64,000 bases of DNA from Dethiothermospora halolimnae (GCF_037577855.1 NZ_JBAKFX010000003.1:87992-151991), one strand, 5' to 3'; shown: positions 9,998-21,211, counted from the first letter of the stretch. The notes: generated by a model not told the origin, from the sequence alone. Translations and numbers: made by a program.

Positions 9998-11533
9998 TTA
10001 ATTAAATAATATTATCTTCTCTCTGTAATCCTTTTGTAAATCCCTCTCTAAAAATTTTAAAAGTCTTACAAATATTTGGGATGTTTCTGCTCTGGTTAGT
10101 TCTTTATTTGGATATATCTTTCCTGCTTCATTTCCATTTATTATATCTATTTCATTTGCTATATATATGCTGTCTTTGGCCCAATATGGTATCTCATTAC
10201 TATCCGTAAAAGATGTATAATAACCTGGATTTGGAGCTTTATTTTGAAATCCTAAAGCTCTAATTATACTCGTTATGGCTTGAGCCTTCGTTATAGTTGA
10301 TTTTGGCTTGAATCTTAAAGGAGTTATCCCTTCTATTATACCTTTTTCATGGGCTGCCTTTACATATTTATATAATTGGTCATCTTTTTTTATGTCTATA
10401 AAGTTTAATGGTTCTTCTTTGGCTTTATTATTACCCCTTATACTTATCGTCCTTTTTTTGTTTTCATCTTCTAGCTTTATATCACATATTTTAACTAAAG
10501 CTTTTGTAAACTCTCCCCTTGTTATGGGTATATCTGGACTAAAGAATTGCTGACCCTTTTTTCCTTCAAATATTCCTAGGGAGTATAACTTTTCTATTTG
10601 GGATTTAGATAGATGACCGGCTAAATCTCTAAATTTCGGTACTATAAGTCTTTCTATTTTGGGAACCATTTTCTTTGATAGTTGGATTTGTCCAGTATTT
10701 CCAAAACCTAAATAATATTTATTTGATCTCATATTTGGGAGATTAAAAGTATATTTAGATACTACTTCTCTATTTTCTGTTTTTATATAGCCACCATTAA
10801 AACTTGATAGATTGGCTTGGTTATCATTGTATATAAGGTTCTTAGTGGTACTATCTGATACATTTACCATAACTGTTCCTGTCCAATTTATTGCTTCCTT
10901 ATCATCATCGTCTTCTGGTATGAGTCTATTATATGATATTGTATAGTTTATAAGTTTTGTTTCTGTATCTCCCCAAAAGTTTTCATATCCAACATCTCCA
11001 CCGGTTATATCTACTATAACCGTTCCTTCATCATCATTTATAGTGTAGTATTTTCTTCCCTTTATATTTCCTTGATAATAATCCGATGCAGGTCTTTTAT
11101 CTATAACATCGGATTTAGACAATTGGAAATCTTCCAGTTCATATTGAACCTTCCCTATTTTTTTTCCTTCTAATTTTATATCCTCTTTATATTTATCTAG
11201 TTTAGTATGGGATATAACTTGCCCTTTTTCATCCCTATCATCATAGGTTATTTCAAGCTTTATCTTTCTTCTTAGTTCCCCATCTAAATCATCATATTCT
11301 GGTGAGGTTTTAAGGTCAAACTTATATTCTACTGTTTTTAAATTGTCCTTTTTCTTTTCCTTAACTTCTAATTCTCCAATGAATTTTATAGGTTCCCCTG
11401 TTATAAAGACTATTTCTTCATACTGATATTCATTGTATACTCCCCCAGAAAATCCAGCAGGGGCTGTGGCAAATACATTTAATGCTGGTATGAACAGTGT
11501 TGCTAATATTAGTATAACTGCTGTTTTTTTCAT
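9998..11533 (-). CDS. SLH-domain surface protein with C-terminal anchor (511 aa)
   Basis: Signal peptide at 1-22 (NVFA), a central region of about 270 residues of unknown fold, and three C-terminal SLH domains: about 305-355 (GIFEGKKGQQFFSPDIPITR), 370-425 (GIIEGITPLRFKPKSTITK) and 430-490 (DIINGNEAGKIYPNKELTR). It should be anchored in the cell wall. It sits 79 bp after the gene at 11613-13271 and 22 bp before the CtpA-type protease, consistent with one operon. The central part was not recognised. Confidence 0.9.
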   Translation of the reverse strand: MKKTAVILILATLFIPALNVFATAPAGFSGGVYNEYQYEEIVFITGEPIKFIGELEVKEKKKDNLKTVEYKFDLKTSPEYDDLDGELRRKIKLEITYDDRDEKGQVISHTKLDKYKEDIKLEGKKIGKVQYELEDFQLSKSDVIDKRPASDYYQGNIKGRKYYTINDDEGTVIVDITGGDVGYENFWGDTETKLINYTISYNRLIPEDDDDKEAINWTGTVMVNVSDSTTKNLIYNDNQANLSSFNGGYIKTENREVVSKYTFNLPNMRSNKYYLGFGNTGQIQLSKKMVPKIERLIVPKFRDLAGHLSKSQIEKLYSLGIFEGKKGQQFFSPDIPITRGEFTKALVKICDIKLEDENKKRTISIRGNNKAKEEPLNFIDIKKDDQLYKYVKAAHEKGIIEGITPLRFKPKSTITKAQAITSIIRALGFQNKAPNPGYYTSFTDSNEIPYWAKDSIYIANEIDIINGNEAGKIYPNKELTRAETSQIFVRLLKFLERDLQKDYREKIILFN

Positions 11534-11612
11534 AATTACCTCCCTTGCCCAAGCGAAGCTTGGAAATTGTAAATTGATGCTTTTAAAATAGCTTTTTACT
11601 ATTAATTGTTAA

Positions 11613-13271
11613 CTACTTTACAAGTATAAACTTACCATAAAAACCATCTCTTACAACATAAACTTTATCATTGGGTTTTAAATCATTATATGTTATGGAT
11701 TCATTCCCCTTGACTATAAGAGCTTCTTCTAAATATTGTCTTAGTTCCATAGTTCTTTCCTTCCATTTATCATGAATTCTACTCCACTGCTTTACGTTAT
11801 TTAAATTCATAACCATTCCTACAGAACTATCATCATATACACTTTGAATATCTCCAATATTTATATTTTGCCTTAATAGGGAATCCATCTTTTTCTTGAC
11901 TATTATTGATGATATCCTATCTCCATCTGTATATATATATCCATACCAATCTCTAAGATGATTATCATCTACATAGTCACTACCGTCATCTACTGAATAT
12001 TCCCCTGTATATAATTCTTCCCTAGTTATTTTTCTGTTATCTTCTAAATCATATATATATGTTTCATCATCTATATATAATTCTTTATCATCATCAAATG
12101 ATTCCCATTCATTTTTATTTAATAAAAAGAAATCTTCAAGAATTACTTTATTTTTAGTTATTTCATCTAGTTTTCCTGCATACAAATAATTTTGTCCTAT
12201 ATTAGAGTTATTTATATCTTCATTATATACATACAAGACATCGGCCCTTATATCATTTCCTCTACCATCTCCAGATATAAATACATCCGATGATGTATTT
12301 AATGAGTACTTATCTACTAATCTATTACTTTTTACTATTATGGTTCCATCATCAAACTTTATATTCTTATTATTTTCAAGTTCAAATATTTCCCCATACC
12401 AATTTATGCTATCAATCTTATCGGAATATGTCGTTTGGTATCTATTTTTTATATTCATTTTAGTAATTTTATCTTCCCCAAAAAAGTTCTTTGTGGCTGC
12501 ATATACTTCTTTTCCCCTATAATATTTTAAATTTTGTTTTGGTACTTTATATCCCGACATATATATTGGGGATTCTTGGGAATATGATATCTTAGCTATA
12601 TCTTTATCTTCTCTCCACTTACCATTTTTATATACCTTTAGGTCATTTAAAACCAATATGTCCTCAAGTTCATCTACTATAGATAGTCTTCCCTTATAAA
12701 GATTGGTTATCTTTATTGAGTCTCCTTCTATTTTTATCTTTGTTGCCATATTTGAATTTAGTTCATCAAAGTATAACATAATTCTATCTCCAACATATAG
12801 GGTACTAAGGGGTACATTTGCTCCATTTTTAAGAGCTATAGTTATAGGAGACGTATAATATGTCTGATTTTTCCCTATTGAATTTCTTATGGTTATTTGA
12901 TTTCTATCTATATTGGTTATAATCCCAGTTCTTACTTTTGTACCAGGTTCTATATAGCCTAATTTAGCTGTAGAATAGCTTTCTAGATACTTTATTCTCT
13001 TTCTATGGATTTCTCCATATATCTCCATTCCTGGCTTAAAGTCCACTAATCTAGCAAGGGTATTATCTACCTTGAGCACTGCATCTTTTAATATATCCAA
13101 CTTATATATGGGACCATCATATGTTTCTATTATAATACTATTGTTGTCTATTTCCTTTATATATCCCTCTATAGTACCACTAGCGAATAAAACTTCTTCA
13201 CCAATGGCGGATGTAAATGTGATAACTATTAAAACTGTTAGTATAATTAATGTGGCTATTATTTTTTTCAT
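11613..13271 (-). CDS. Secreted protein of unknown function with repeated small beta modules (552 aa)
   Basis: Signal peptide at 1-25. The mature part repeats a short pattern of the type GTIEGYIKEIDNNSIIIET, GIITNIDRNQITIRN and GRLSIVDELEDILVLND, suggesting several small beta-barrel modules; no SLH, catalytic or binding motif was recognised. It starts three bases after the stop of the IPT/TIG protein gene, and its ribosome binding site (CAAGGAGG) lies in the last codons of that gene, so the two are almost certainly translationally coupled. It may be a companion of the giant surface protein. Confidence 0.8.
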   Translation of the reverse strand: MKKIIATLIILTVLIVITFTSAIGEEVLFASGTIEGYIKEIDNNSIIIETYDGPIYKLDILKDAVLKVDNTLARLVDFKPGMEIYGEIHRKRIKYLESYSTAKLGYIEPGTKVRTGIITNIDRNQITIRNSIGKNQTYYTSPITIALKNGANVPLSTLYVGDRIMLYFDELNSNMATKIKIEGDSIKITNLYKGRLSIVDELEDILVLNDLKVYKNGKWREDKDIAKISYSQESPIYMSGYKVPKQNLKYYRGKEVYAATKNFFGEDKITKMNIKNRYQTTYSDKIDSINWYGEIFELENNKNIKFDDGTIIVKSNRLVDKYSLNTSSDVFISGDGRGNDIRADVLYVYNEDINNSNIGQNYLYAGKLDEITKNKVILEDFFLLNKNEWESFDDDKELYIDDETYIYDLEDNRKITREELYTGEYSVDDGSDYVDDNHLRDWYGYIYTDGDRISSIIVKKKMDSLLRQNINIGDIQSVYDDSSVGMVMNLNNVKQWSRIHDKWKERTMELRQYLEEALIVKGNESITYNDLKPNDKVYVVRDGFYGKFILVK

Positions 13272-13274
13272 ATG

Positions 13275-16200
13275 CTACCTCCTTGTTCCAAATATCTTAA
13301 AGGTACCCATAGTATTTAGTTTCGTTTCTATAGAAGAGTTAAAACCAATTTCTTGGGAAGTAATAGTTTCCCATGTATCTGTATATTCATTATATTTCTT
13401 AAACTGTATATTTTTAATTCTTCTTATTTTTGCTTTATTTCTATCGTACTCTAGTGTTATATTATAATTGTCTACATTTTGTATTTTTCTTTTTATTTGG
13501 TTATCATAAAAGTTAGCTTCTAATTTATATGATGTTGATAATCCCGTAATAGCATTACTTTGTTTATTATTATTCTCTCTATTTATAGTAAATCGTACTC
13601 CCGTATTTAAATCATCTTCATAATCTTCCATTTCATATGTGTTAAACATTTTAGGATTAAAATTTAATGTAAAATCATTACCTATTACTGTTATATCCTT
13701 TGTATCCCAACCTGTTATAACCTCTGTTGGTATTGTTATGACTACATCCTTTGTTCCTGCTAGTTTTCCCGTTAATAAATCTATTGTAGTTTTTTCATCT
13801 CCATCATTATTTCCTATTATTACATTTGCTATGTTTCCGGTTCTATTTATTACAGTATCCTCAACCATACCACCATCATCATCTGGTTTTCTAAAATCAT
13901 CTGTATATACAGGATTACTTTTATCTGATAACTCAGATGGACTATAGTTACCTATTGCCTTTATTTTAAATACATATTCCCTATCTTCTTCTATTTCTTC
14001 ATATATATAAGTTGTCATATCTGTAGTTCCTATATATTTAGGTGTTTCATCATCTATTATTACATATATTTCATAACCCTTTAATTTATCTTTTTGAGTA
14101 CTTAGTTCTGTCCAGTGTACCTTTATATATCTATCATATACAAGTTCTGCATCAACATCTAATGGTGGAAGAAGTTTAGGTAGATCATATTTTATATTTT
14201 CATATATATATGTGGCACCACCATCGGGATTTATAACCATAACTCCCTTTGCATTAAGTTTTTCCTTAGGAGTTTTCACCTTTAGGATTTGTGGGTCTAT
14301 ATACTCCACTTCATTTGCTTCTGTACCACTTTTATATACATATTTTTCTCCTTCTATATATATTATCTCACCACTGACATCACCAGCTGCCTTTTCTATT
14401 TGTGGGTTAAATATAACCCTTGAGTTTTCTACAAAACTTGAACCTATTATCTTTATAGTTTCATTTCCTTCTATGGAAATTGTGTTTATACTTTTGTTGC
14501 TCTCTGGATCTACAATATCAGTTATAGTGGGATTACTTAAATATGTATATGATCCACTGGGATTTGAGTTTGTCCCATCTGGATTTTTAACCCTCACTTC
14601 AACTTTGCCTGGAGTATTTGGTGGGACTATTACCTTTAACGTTTTATGATCTATATACTCTATATCATTATCGGGAACTTTAACATCTCCAAAGTAAACA
14701 ACTAAATCTTCATCTTCATATCCTTCCATTTCATCTCTAAAGTCTTTACCTATTATGGTTACTAAATCCCCCCCATCAGCTGAACCTATGTCGGGTATTA
14801 CTTCAGTTACTTTGGGAGATGTTTCTCCACTTGTAAATTGAATATATATAGGAGGTTTTAGACTATCTGATGATGCAGTACCACCATCTTCTTGATTTAT
14901 AACTACTACTTTATAATAAGTAGATATCAAATTTTCTTCTATTTCTGGCATTTTAAATTTCAATTTATTAGGTAATGTATATTCTATATCTTCCTGCTCT
15001 ATGGTTAATACATTTCCTATCTTTATTATGGCATCATCTCTAAAATCTTTACCTAATATAGTAATCGTATCTCCACCTTTATAATCTACACTTTGAACTA
15101 AAATTGGATCATCATCAGCTACCTGTACTTCCTTTGGATCTTGTCCATCATTTTTGGTTATATTTATGATTTCTGGTTTAGTTGCTGGATTTTTATACTC
15201 AAATTCTCCCTTTGCAATTGCACCGTCAGGATTTATAACGTTTACATCCACTACTCCAATTTGATAATATGATGGAATTAATACATTTATTTTACTATTA
15301 TCATCCGATAATTCGGCACTGGGTGCATATCCTCTTTCTACTAATAATCTTCTGTCTTTTATCTCTAGCTTTATAAGTTCATATCCTTGGTAATTTTCAT
15401 CATTTGATTTAAGTTTATTAAGATTTATAAATTTAGTATCTCCATTATAACTAAATTCTCCTGTATAGTTTTTGTCCCTATCTTTTACATTAATATTTAC
15501 TTTATCATCACTTCCATTATATTCTACTTTTAAACCTCCTTCCAATTTTACTGTTGTTCTTCCATTGTCTATTCTACCTGAATTTTCCTGTTCTCTAGGT
15601 ACGTCTATATTGGTTATATTTCCAAACCTCACTAATATATCTAGTTGTTCTTCCCCTTCCGAGTTTATACTTTCATATTTAGCAAATCCTTTCCCAGATA
15701 TCTCTACATCATCTTTCCCAAATCTACTACCTACTCCAGGAAGTATATTGGTTATCTCTGGAGATGATTGGTTAAAAGTGTAACTAAGTTTATTGGATCT
15801 ACCAGCATCATTGTTAACAATATATACATCAACTGTATTTGCTTCATTTTTCGATGTTAATATCTTTATATATCCTTTCCCGAATTCTGTTATCTTAACC
15901 ACTTTCTCTCCAAAATGCACCTTAGGCAGTATATCTTGGAAATCCTTGTCGACTCTTTTATTAAGCTCTTCATCTGTAAGATTTGGTTCTTTATCTTTCC
16001 TAGCTTCTTTTAGCTCTTTTAATACATCTTCTTTTTCCTTATATCCCAACACTCTACCTTCATTATCTAGTATTCTAAAATCATCACGCTTTCCATTTCC
16101 GTTTATATCATTAAAAAATTCGTTTTCATCATGCTGTAAATTTCTATTATCGTCATTATAAGGTTCATAAAACCTAAAGTCAGAACCTATTATTTCTACA

Positions 16201-19200
16201 AATTCTCCTCCCGAGGCACTTCCTTCAACTGGTTTTAACTCGGTAATTTCAGGTCTACTGGTAGGGACTATATATGTGAAACCTTCTTCTACACCTATGG
16301 TTGAACCATCTGGATTTAATATTACTATTGAAACCGCCAATCTATCAGTCCCCTTATCCTTACTTAAATCACCATCATAAGGAGGAACTTTAGCTATAAT
16401 AGTATCTCCCTTTACATTTACAGTTACATCATCTTCAGGAATTTTTATCCCATCTATAAAAACTTTACTCTTTTCTTTACCATTATCTTGAAAATCTCCC
16501 CCTTCTATTTCTATAATATACTCTCCTTCGGTTGAACCTTTATTCGGTTTTATCTTATCTATCCATGGTTTAGATTGGGGCTGAGTAAAGTAATAAAATC
16601 CTTCTTCGCCCTTTTTTATATCTGAATTTGTATCAGGGTTCTGTACCGTTAAATCATAATGGCCATCACCTTTATTCAATATTGGTACTCTAAATTCTAT
16701 TTTGCCTTTGCTTATAGATTTTATTTTATTACCTACTATTTTATTATTTTCATCAATCTTATATAATGTTTTTAGTTTCAGGTTTATATCATTTCCTGCT
16801 TCCCCTTTTATAGTTATTGACTCATTTTTAACTTCAATCCTATAACCTTCATTTCCTTCTTTATCTCCAATTATGTCATTTGAGTTATTTAGTTTTAAAG
16901 TATATGTATTATCTACTCCATCAGATAATATAATACTTTCTCCATAACCCTTTGTTAATGTATATATATTATTATTTTCTTCATCATGAAGTAATATGCT
17001 ATTGAAATACTTTGCTAATTTAAGATATTTACCACCATCTTCCCTTGTGGCCAATTGCAGTATTTTATTATTTTCAGAGGATGTATAGTATTGGGGAGAA
17101 ATATTTTTATCATCATCATAGTGATAATCGTTTATGTCCCTTTTCCCAAGCTTTACGATTGTACCTATAAACTTATATATTCCGCTTTTCCCACCTGTTT
17201 CACCCTTTAGGTTATCAGCTGAGGTGGATGGAGATGGTTTCAAAAAGTTATCCCCAAATATGGTTACCAATGTACCTGTATTACCCTCTGATGGATTAAA
17301 TCTATCAATTTTAGGATCCGTATAGGTTTTTACATATTCAAATCTATGTATTGCCACTCCTCCTTCTTTATTTATGACTTGAAGTTGTGTTACTCCTTCA
17401 TTTCCTTTAGGTGCATTAAATACAATGTTTTTTCCATCTCCACTACGATTTATTTCTTTAACCCTTTCGCCATCTATATATACTTCTACTTCTTCCCTAA
17501 AGTTACTTCCTATTATTGTAATTTCCTCCTCCCCATCTTCTGAAACCACATCAGGAGTAACTTCTTCTATATTAGGAATTTTATTTGCATCAACCGTTAC
17601 AAACTCAACTATATCAGGCACTATAACATTTAGACCACTATCTTCTGAATTTCTTATTGGATTAGTTATTTCCACAGGTGCCTTTCCTATATTATTAACC
17701 TCTGACCCCTTAGGAATTGTTATTAATATTTTTGAACCAATCTCATTTCCAATTGAACCGTCTAATGCATTTCCAGATTCGTCTATAACCTTAAGCTTTT
17801 TACTATCGTCTTGGTTTTTATCTAGTAAAATCTCTCCTATCTTTATGATGGGATACCTTACCTTTGTTTCTCCATTTTCTTCATATTTATGAATCATGAA
17901 GTTTTTTCCGTGTATTGAAATCATGAAATCATCCACAACTTCATATTTACCAGTCATATCATTTTTTTTCACTTGTATTCGATCAGGAATAATCCCATCC
18001 TTTTCGTCTATTTCTGGTGTTAGTTTACTAGGTATAAACGTATATCCACCTTTAAGTTCTGCCCTATCTTTATATATATATATATTATCATTTTCATCTG
18101 TTATTATAGTTTCCATTTCTGCAACAACATCTTTTGTTGGGTCTGACTCTGCATCAGTTATGCTATTTATTAGTACTTTTATTATATCTAAATTTTTCTT
18201 AATCTGATGTTTATCTTCTTCTTTAAAACCTGCCTTATTACCTATTATGACTTTTATATTTTTCTCCACTGATTTAACAACTTTATCTTCTCTATATGTT
18301 CCTATATTGTCAGAAGCTTCGTCAAGTTTATACTTAACTTTCAATATATCTCCATTAGATGTTGATTCTACACTGGTAACTGGCTCTACATCCTCCTTAA
18401 GCTTTAAACTATCTATGTTTAAACTTCCTAAATATTGACCCGATATATCAGCATAGCCTCCCGAGTCAGGCCCTATATTATCCCCAGTATTATCCTTTAC
18501 CGAAATTATCCTAGGTTTATTGGCTCCGTCTATTACTGTAAACTTATCATATACTTCCTCTTCAGTTCCATCTGACTTTTTTTGTTTTCTAGTTAGTATT
18601 TTTTCACTCATAACTGAATCCATAGGATTATTTTCTCCTACATTATTAGTTAGGACTACATAGTACTCCCCCAATTTTAAACTACTGGGAACTTCAACGG
18701 TAAGTATATCTAAATCCCCTTCACCATCTGATTTGTATGTAGGATTTTTTCCCCTATTATCGTTTGAATATTGATCTGTTCCATCTATATCCTTTAGAAA
18801 AAAAACGTCATAATTATCTAGCTTAGTAGCTTTTAAAAAAACTTTATCTCCTACTTCTCCTCTATTGGGGAACATAGCCAAATCATCTGAAATATTTAAT
18901 GGTTTTATTATTCTAAATTGATCTAAATATGAAATATTTATTTCTACATCTACATTATTAGTATGTTTACTATTAAATTCAATTTTATCTTTCGTTGTAG
19001 TTGTTTTTGTTACCACTATATTCTGTAGACCATTTTCGTCTTTGAAAACTTGACTTTCAAACTCCAATGTATTATCTTCTGTAGATTCATTGTCTGCATA
19101 ATCAAAATCTGTAAGATCACCTTTCCCATATTGAATGGCAATATCATCCTCCTCTAATTTTTCTAAATTACTTCCTACTATCTTTAATCTAGCATTGGTT

Positions 19201-19631
19201 TCCTCTGTTCTTATAACCCTAGTTACACTTTCAACCCTAGGAACATTCTCCTCATTAATAGGGATATCCACCCCGTTTATATCTAAAGTTTGTCCTAAAG
19301 TTTTAGCTTGTTCTTCGGTTAGATTATATTGTACTTTCTTATTAGTGTTATATTCCCTTTGACTTTCTGCTAAGGATTTGATACCTGAACTAGCAGTTTG
19401 CAGTGCTACTTTAGAATTTTTTAAGTTATCACCCTTTATTAATATATAGGCTCCAAATACATTTCTATCGCTATCATAGGTCTTTCCTATAATAACCTTT
19501 GAAACATAAAAATCATCACTATGCTCAAATTCTGCTGCAAACACTTTATTTATCTCTCCAATGGGAAATATAGTTATTAGCATTGCAAATATAAGTAATA
19601 AACTTAACTTCCTTTTAAATGTCTCTATCAT
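13275..19631 (-). CDS. Giant secreted IPT/TIG-domain surface protein (2118 aa)
   Basis: The start is placed at the ATG at 19629-19631, preceded by AAAGGAG; an in-frame ATG ten codons upstream lacks a comparable site. A signal peptide follows (MIETFKRKLSLLLIFAMLIT, ending near NKVFAAE). At least eight IPT/TIG repeats are visible from about residue 690 onward, each with the pattern P-x-I-x-x-x-x-P, a Gly-rich turn and I-x-G-x-x-F, for example ITIIGSNFREEV, VTIFGDNFLKP, VEIIGSDFRFYE and VTIIGKDFRDEM. An EF-hand-like loop (DINGNGKRDDF) is inserted in one repeat. Near the C-terminus is a fibronectin type III-like domain. Such proteins act in adhesion or surface assembly. No SLH or LPXTG anchor is visible, so a neighbouring SLH protein may hold it; that is inferred. 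Confidence 0.88.
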   Translation of the reverse strand: MIETFKRKLSLLLIFAMLITIFPIGEINKVFAAEFEHSDDFYVSKVIIGKTYDSDRNVFGAYILIKGDNLKNSKVALQTASSGIKSLAESQREYNTNKKVQYNLTEEQAKTLGQTLDINGVDIPINEENVPRVESVTRVIRTEETNARLKIVGSNLEKLEEDDIAIQYGKGDLTDFDYADNESTEDNTLEFESQVFKDENGLQNIVVTKTTTTKDKIEFNSKHTNNVDVEINISYLDQFRIIKPLNISDDLAMFPNRGEVGDKVFLKATKLDNYDVFFLKDIDGTDQYSNDNRGKNPTYKSDGEGDLDILTVEVPSSLKLGEYYVVLTNNVGENNPMDSVMSEKILTRKQKKSDGTEEEVYDKFTVIDGANKPRIISVKDNTGDNIGPDSGGYADISGQYLGSLNIDSLKLKEDVEPVTSVESTSNGDILKVKYKLDEASDNIGTYREDKVVKSVEKNIKVIIGNKAGFKEEDKHQIKKNLDIIKVLINSITDAESDPTKDVVAEMETIITDENDNIYIYKDRAELKGGYTFIPSKLTPEIDEKDGIIPDRIQVKKNDMTGKYEVVDDFMISIHGKNFMIHKYEENGETKVRYPIIKIGEILLDKNQDDSKKLKVIDESGNALDGSIGNEIGSKILITIPKGSEVNNIGKAPVEITNPIRNSEDSGLNVIVPDIVEFVTVDANKIPNIEEVTPDVVSEDGEEEITIIGSNFREEVEVYIDGERVKEINRSGDGKNIVFNAPKGNEGVTQLQVINKEGGVAIHRFEYVKTYTDPKIDRFNPSEGNTGTLVTIFGDNFLKPSPSTSADNLKGETGGKSGIYKFIGTIVKLGKRDINDYHYDDDKNISPQYYTSSENNKILQLATREDGGKYLKLAKYFNSILLHDEENNNIYTLTKGYGESIILSDGVDNTYTLKLNNSNDIIGDKEGNEGYRIEVKNESITIKGEAGNDINLKLKTLYKIDENNKIVGNKIKSISKGKIEFRVPILNKGDGHYDLTVQNPDTNSDIKKGEEGFYYFTQPQSKPWIDKIKPNKGSTEGEYIIEIEGGDFQDNGKEKSKVFIDGIKIPEDDVTVNVKGDTIIAKVPPYDGDLSKDKGTDRLAVSIVILNPDGSTIGVEEGFTYIVPTSRPEITELKPVEGSASGGEFVEIIGSDFRFYEPYNDDNRNLQHDENEFFNDINGNGKRDDFRILDNEGRVLGYKEKEDVLKELKEARKDKEPNLTDEELNKRVDKDFQDILPKVHFGEKVVKITEFGKGYIKILTSKNEANTVDVYIVNNDAGRSNKLSYTFNQSSPEITNILPGVGSRFGKDDVEISGKGFAKYESINSEGEEQLDILVRFGNITNIDVPREQENSGRIDNGRTTVKLEGGLKVEYNGSDDKVNINVKDRDKNYTGEFSYNGDTKFINLNKLKSNDENYQGYELIKLEIKDRRLLVERGYAPSAELSDDNSKINVLIPSYYQIGVVDVNVINPDGAIAKGEFEYKNPATKPEIINITKNDGQDPKEVQVADDDPILVQSVDYKGGDTITILGKDFRDDAIIKIGNVLTIEQEDIEYTLPNKLKFKMPEIEENLISTYYKVVVINQEDGGTASSDSLKPPIYIQFTSGETSPKVTEVIPDIGSADGGDLVTIIGKDFRDEMEGYEDEDLVVYFGDVKVPDNDIEYIDHKTLKVIVPPNTPGKVEVRVKNPDGTNSNPSGSYTYLSNPTITDIVDPESNKSINTISIEGNETIKIIGSSFVENSRVIFNPQIEKAAGDVSGEIIYIEGEKYVYKSGTEANEVEYIDPQILKVKTPKEKLNAKGVMVINPDGGATYIYENIKYDLPKLLPPLDVDAELVYDRYIKVHWTELSTQKDKLKGYEIYVIIDDETPKYIGTTDMTTYIYEEIEEDREYVFKIKAIGNYSPSELSDKSNPVYTDDFRKPDDDGGMVEDTVINRTGNIANVIIGNNDGDEKTTIDLLTGKLAGTKDVVITIPTEVITGWDTKDITVIGNDFTLNFNPKMFNTYEMEDYEDDLNTGVRFTINRENNNKQSNAITGLSTSYKLEANFYDNQIKRKIQNVDNYNITLEYDRNKAKIRRIKNIQFKKYNEYTDTWETITSQEIGFNSSIETKLNTMGTFKIFGTRR

Positions 19632-19766
19632 AGGTGTACTCCTTTCAATTTTATTAGTCATAATCGATGTTTTTTTGCGGAATCGCGGACTAGGTATCCC
19701 CAGTCCCTACGTTATATATCTTATCGACAAATTTCAACCTATTGTTTATATCCACATATATCCAAA

Positions 19767-20897
19767 CTAGTCTAATACTTTTGCATATATCACTTCTCCC
19801 TTTTTATTTACATAATATTTTATATAATCTCCTTGATCTATAATATTCTGGGTATATACTTTTCCATCCTTTAGTACTATAAACCCATTATCGTTTCTAC
19901 TATCTTCAGAGTCAATAGTTTTTATATTGGCAAATGTGGAATCATTGTTTTTTATCTTAAATTCACTTTCCCCCACATATACTAAATCATTTAGTAATTC
20001 ATCTGCTTTTGTAGTAACTATTTTATTTATTTTATATACATCTCCTTTTTGGATTTTATATCCATTTTTCACAAGATTATAATCTACTATTTTATCTATA
20101 AACCTTGCCACATCTACCCTTGTCATTTTTCCCTTTGGTTTTAGAGTTTTATCAGTATAACCAGTTACTATTCCCTTTCTCATTAGTCCTTCTATTATGG
20201 GTATATTTTCAGTTTCTATCTTTTCCATATCAAGTAATGTATAGATATAGTTTTGACTCTGTCCATATTTTTCTTCCACTTCAAGGGCCCTGCCTATCCA
20301 TACCATAAACTGTTCCCTTGTTATAGGCCTTTTCCATATGTTACTATAGTTAAGCTTTTCCTCTAATTTAGATTTGAGTTTACTTTTTTTAGATGGATTC
20401 TTCACACTTTCAAGTCGCTTTTTTATTTTTTTATCCATTTCTTTTTGCTTCTTATCTGATATATATGTAATTTTATTTATTTCATTTCCAGTTATTATAC
20501 TTCTCTCTATTAATGTATTTACATGACCCTTTACCCATTTTTCATTTGTGGTAAATTTATCTTTTACTTCATTATCCATATTTATATATTCCTTAGACTT
20601 CTTTTGACCTATATCTTCTATACCCATAAGTCTTACAAGTATTGATATGGCATCTTCATAGGTTAAGTAAGAGTTTTTATCATAGTGCCTATAGTCTATC
20701 CCCCTTACCATTAACAAACTGGCAATCTTATCTATTGATGGCTTAGCTTTAAGTTTCGTTGTATCATAAAATCTAATATAATCATATAAAGTACTATAAT
20801 TATCATACCCTTTATATCGTTCCAATCCTCCATAGGCAACGGTTGCTATTGGCAAAAGTGTTATTATTAGTAGTATTATTAATAAAGTCTTTCTCAT
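19767..20897 (-). CDS. SLH-domain surface protein (376 aa)
   Basis: Signal peptide at 1-21 (ATVAYGG). Divergent SLH domains at about 57-95 (SYLTYEDAISILVRLMGIED), about 100-215 interrupted by a Lys-rich insertion (TREQFMVWIGRALEV), and about 220-275 (GIVTGYTDKTLKPKGKMTR), then a C-terminal tail of about 100 residues. It is the first gene of the minus-strand surface group and is separated from the IPT/TIG gene by 135 bp. The insertion inside the second SLH domain is unusual. Exported wall-bound protein is well supported. Confidence 0.85.
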   Translation of the reverse strand: MRKTLLIILLIITLLPIATVAYGGLERYKGYDNYSTLYDYIRFYDTTKLKAKPSIDKIASLLMVRGIDYRHYDKNSYLTYEDAISILVRLMGIEDIGQKKSKEYINMDNEVKDKFTTNEKWVKGHVNTLIERSIITGNEINKITYISDKKQKEMDKKIKKRLESVKNPSKKSKLKSKLEEKLNYSNIWKRPITREQFMVWIGRALEVEEKYGQSQNYIYTLLDMEKIETENIPIIEGLMRKGIVTGYTDKTLKPKGKMTRVDVARFIDKIVDYNLVKNGYKIQKGDVYKINKIVTTKADELLNDLVYVGESEFKIKNNDSTFANIKTIDSEDSRNDNGFIVLKDGKVYTQNIIDQGDYIKYYVNKKGEVIYAKVLD

Positions 20898-20917
20898 TTA
20901 TTGGACACCCCTTTTTA

Positions 20918-21103
20918 ATTAATAGATAATAGTTAATAGTGGCTGTTAAAGAAAGAATATGTTACTCTTTGTCTTAAGCCGAGATTGTATGGGCTGGGAG
21001 ATTACGAATCCCATAGCAAACTGAAAACCTACTCAGTAAATCACAGTTACCAACACCTTTGACTCTTAACTATTATCTATCTACTATCATCTATCTACTA
21101 TTA
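20918..21103. repeat. Heptad-arm palindromic cassette
   Basis: Left arm of TTAATAG/ATAATAG units (20918-20940); right arm with inverted units (21063-21103); a variant GGGAGATTACGAATCCC hairpin inside at about 20996-21012. It fills much of the 20898-21348 gap, which otherwise holds only the promoter of the next gene and a short CCCTGTCCC module near 21265. Confidence 0.75.
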
Positions 21104-21205
21104 TTTTCGGCAAAATTCCATAATATTTATAGTTTCAATATTTCTTATGTTTTTCCTTCATTTTTTTGTAATGTTTCTGAAATAGTTTTAATGGGACTAA
21201 TTTGA

Positions 21206-21211
21206 TATAAT
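21206..21211 (+). promoter_or_regulatory. Possible promoter of the small SLH gene (extended -10)
   Basis: TATAAT preceded by TGA (TG-N extended -10). The -35 (TAGTTT, 17 bp upstream) is poor. It lies 138 bp before the annotated start. Confidence 0.4.
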
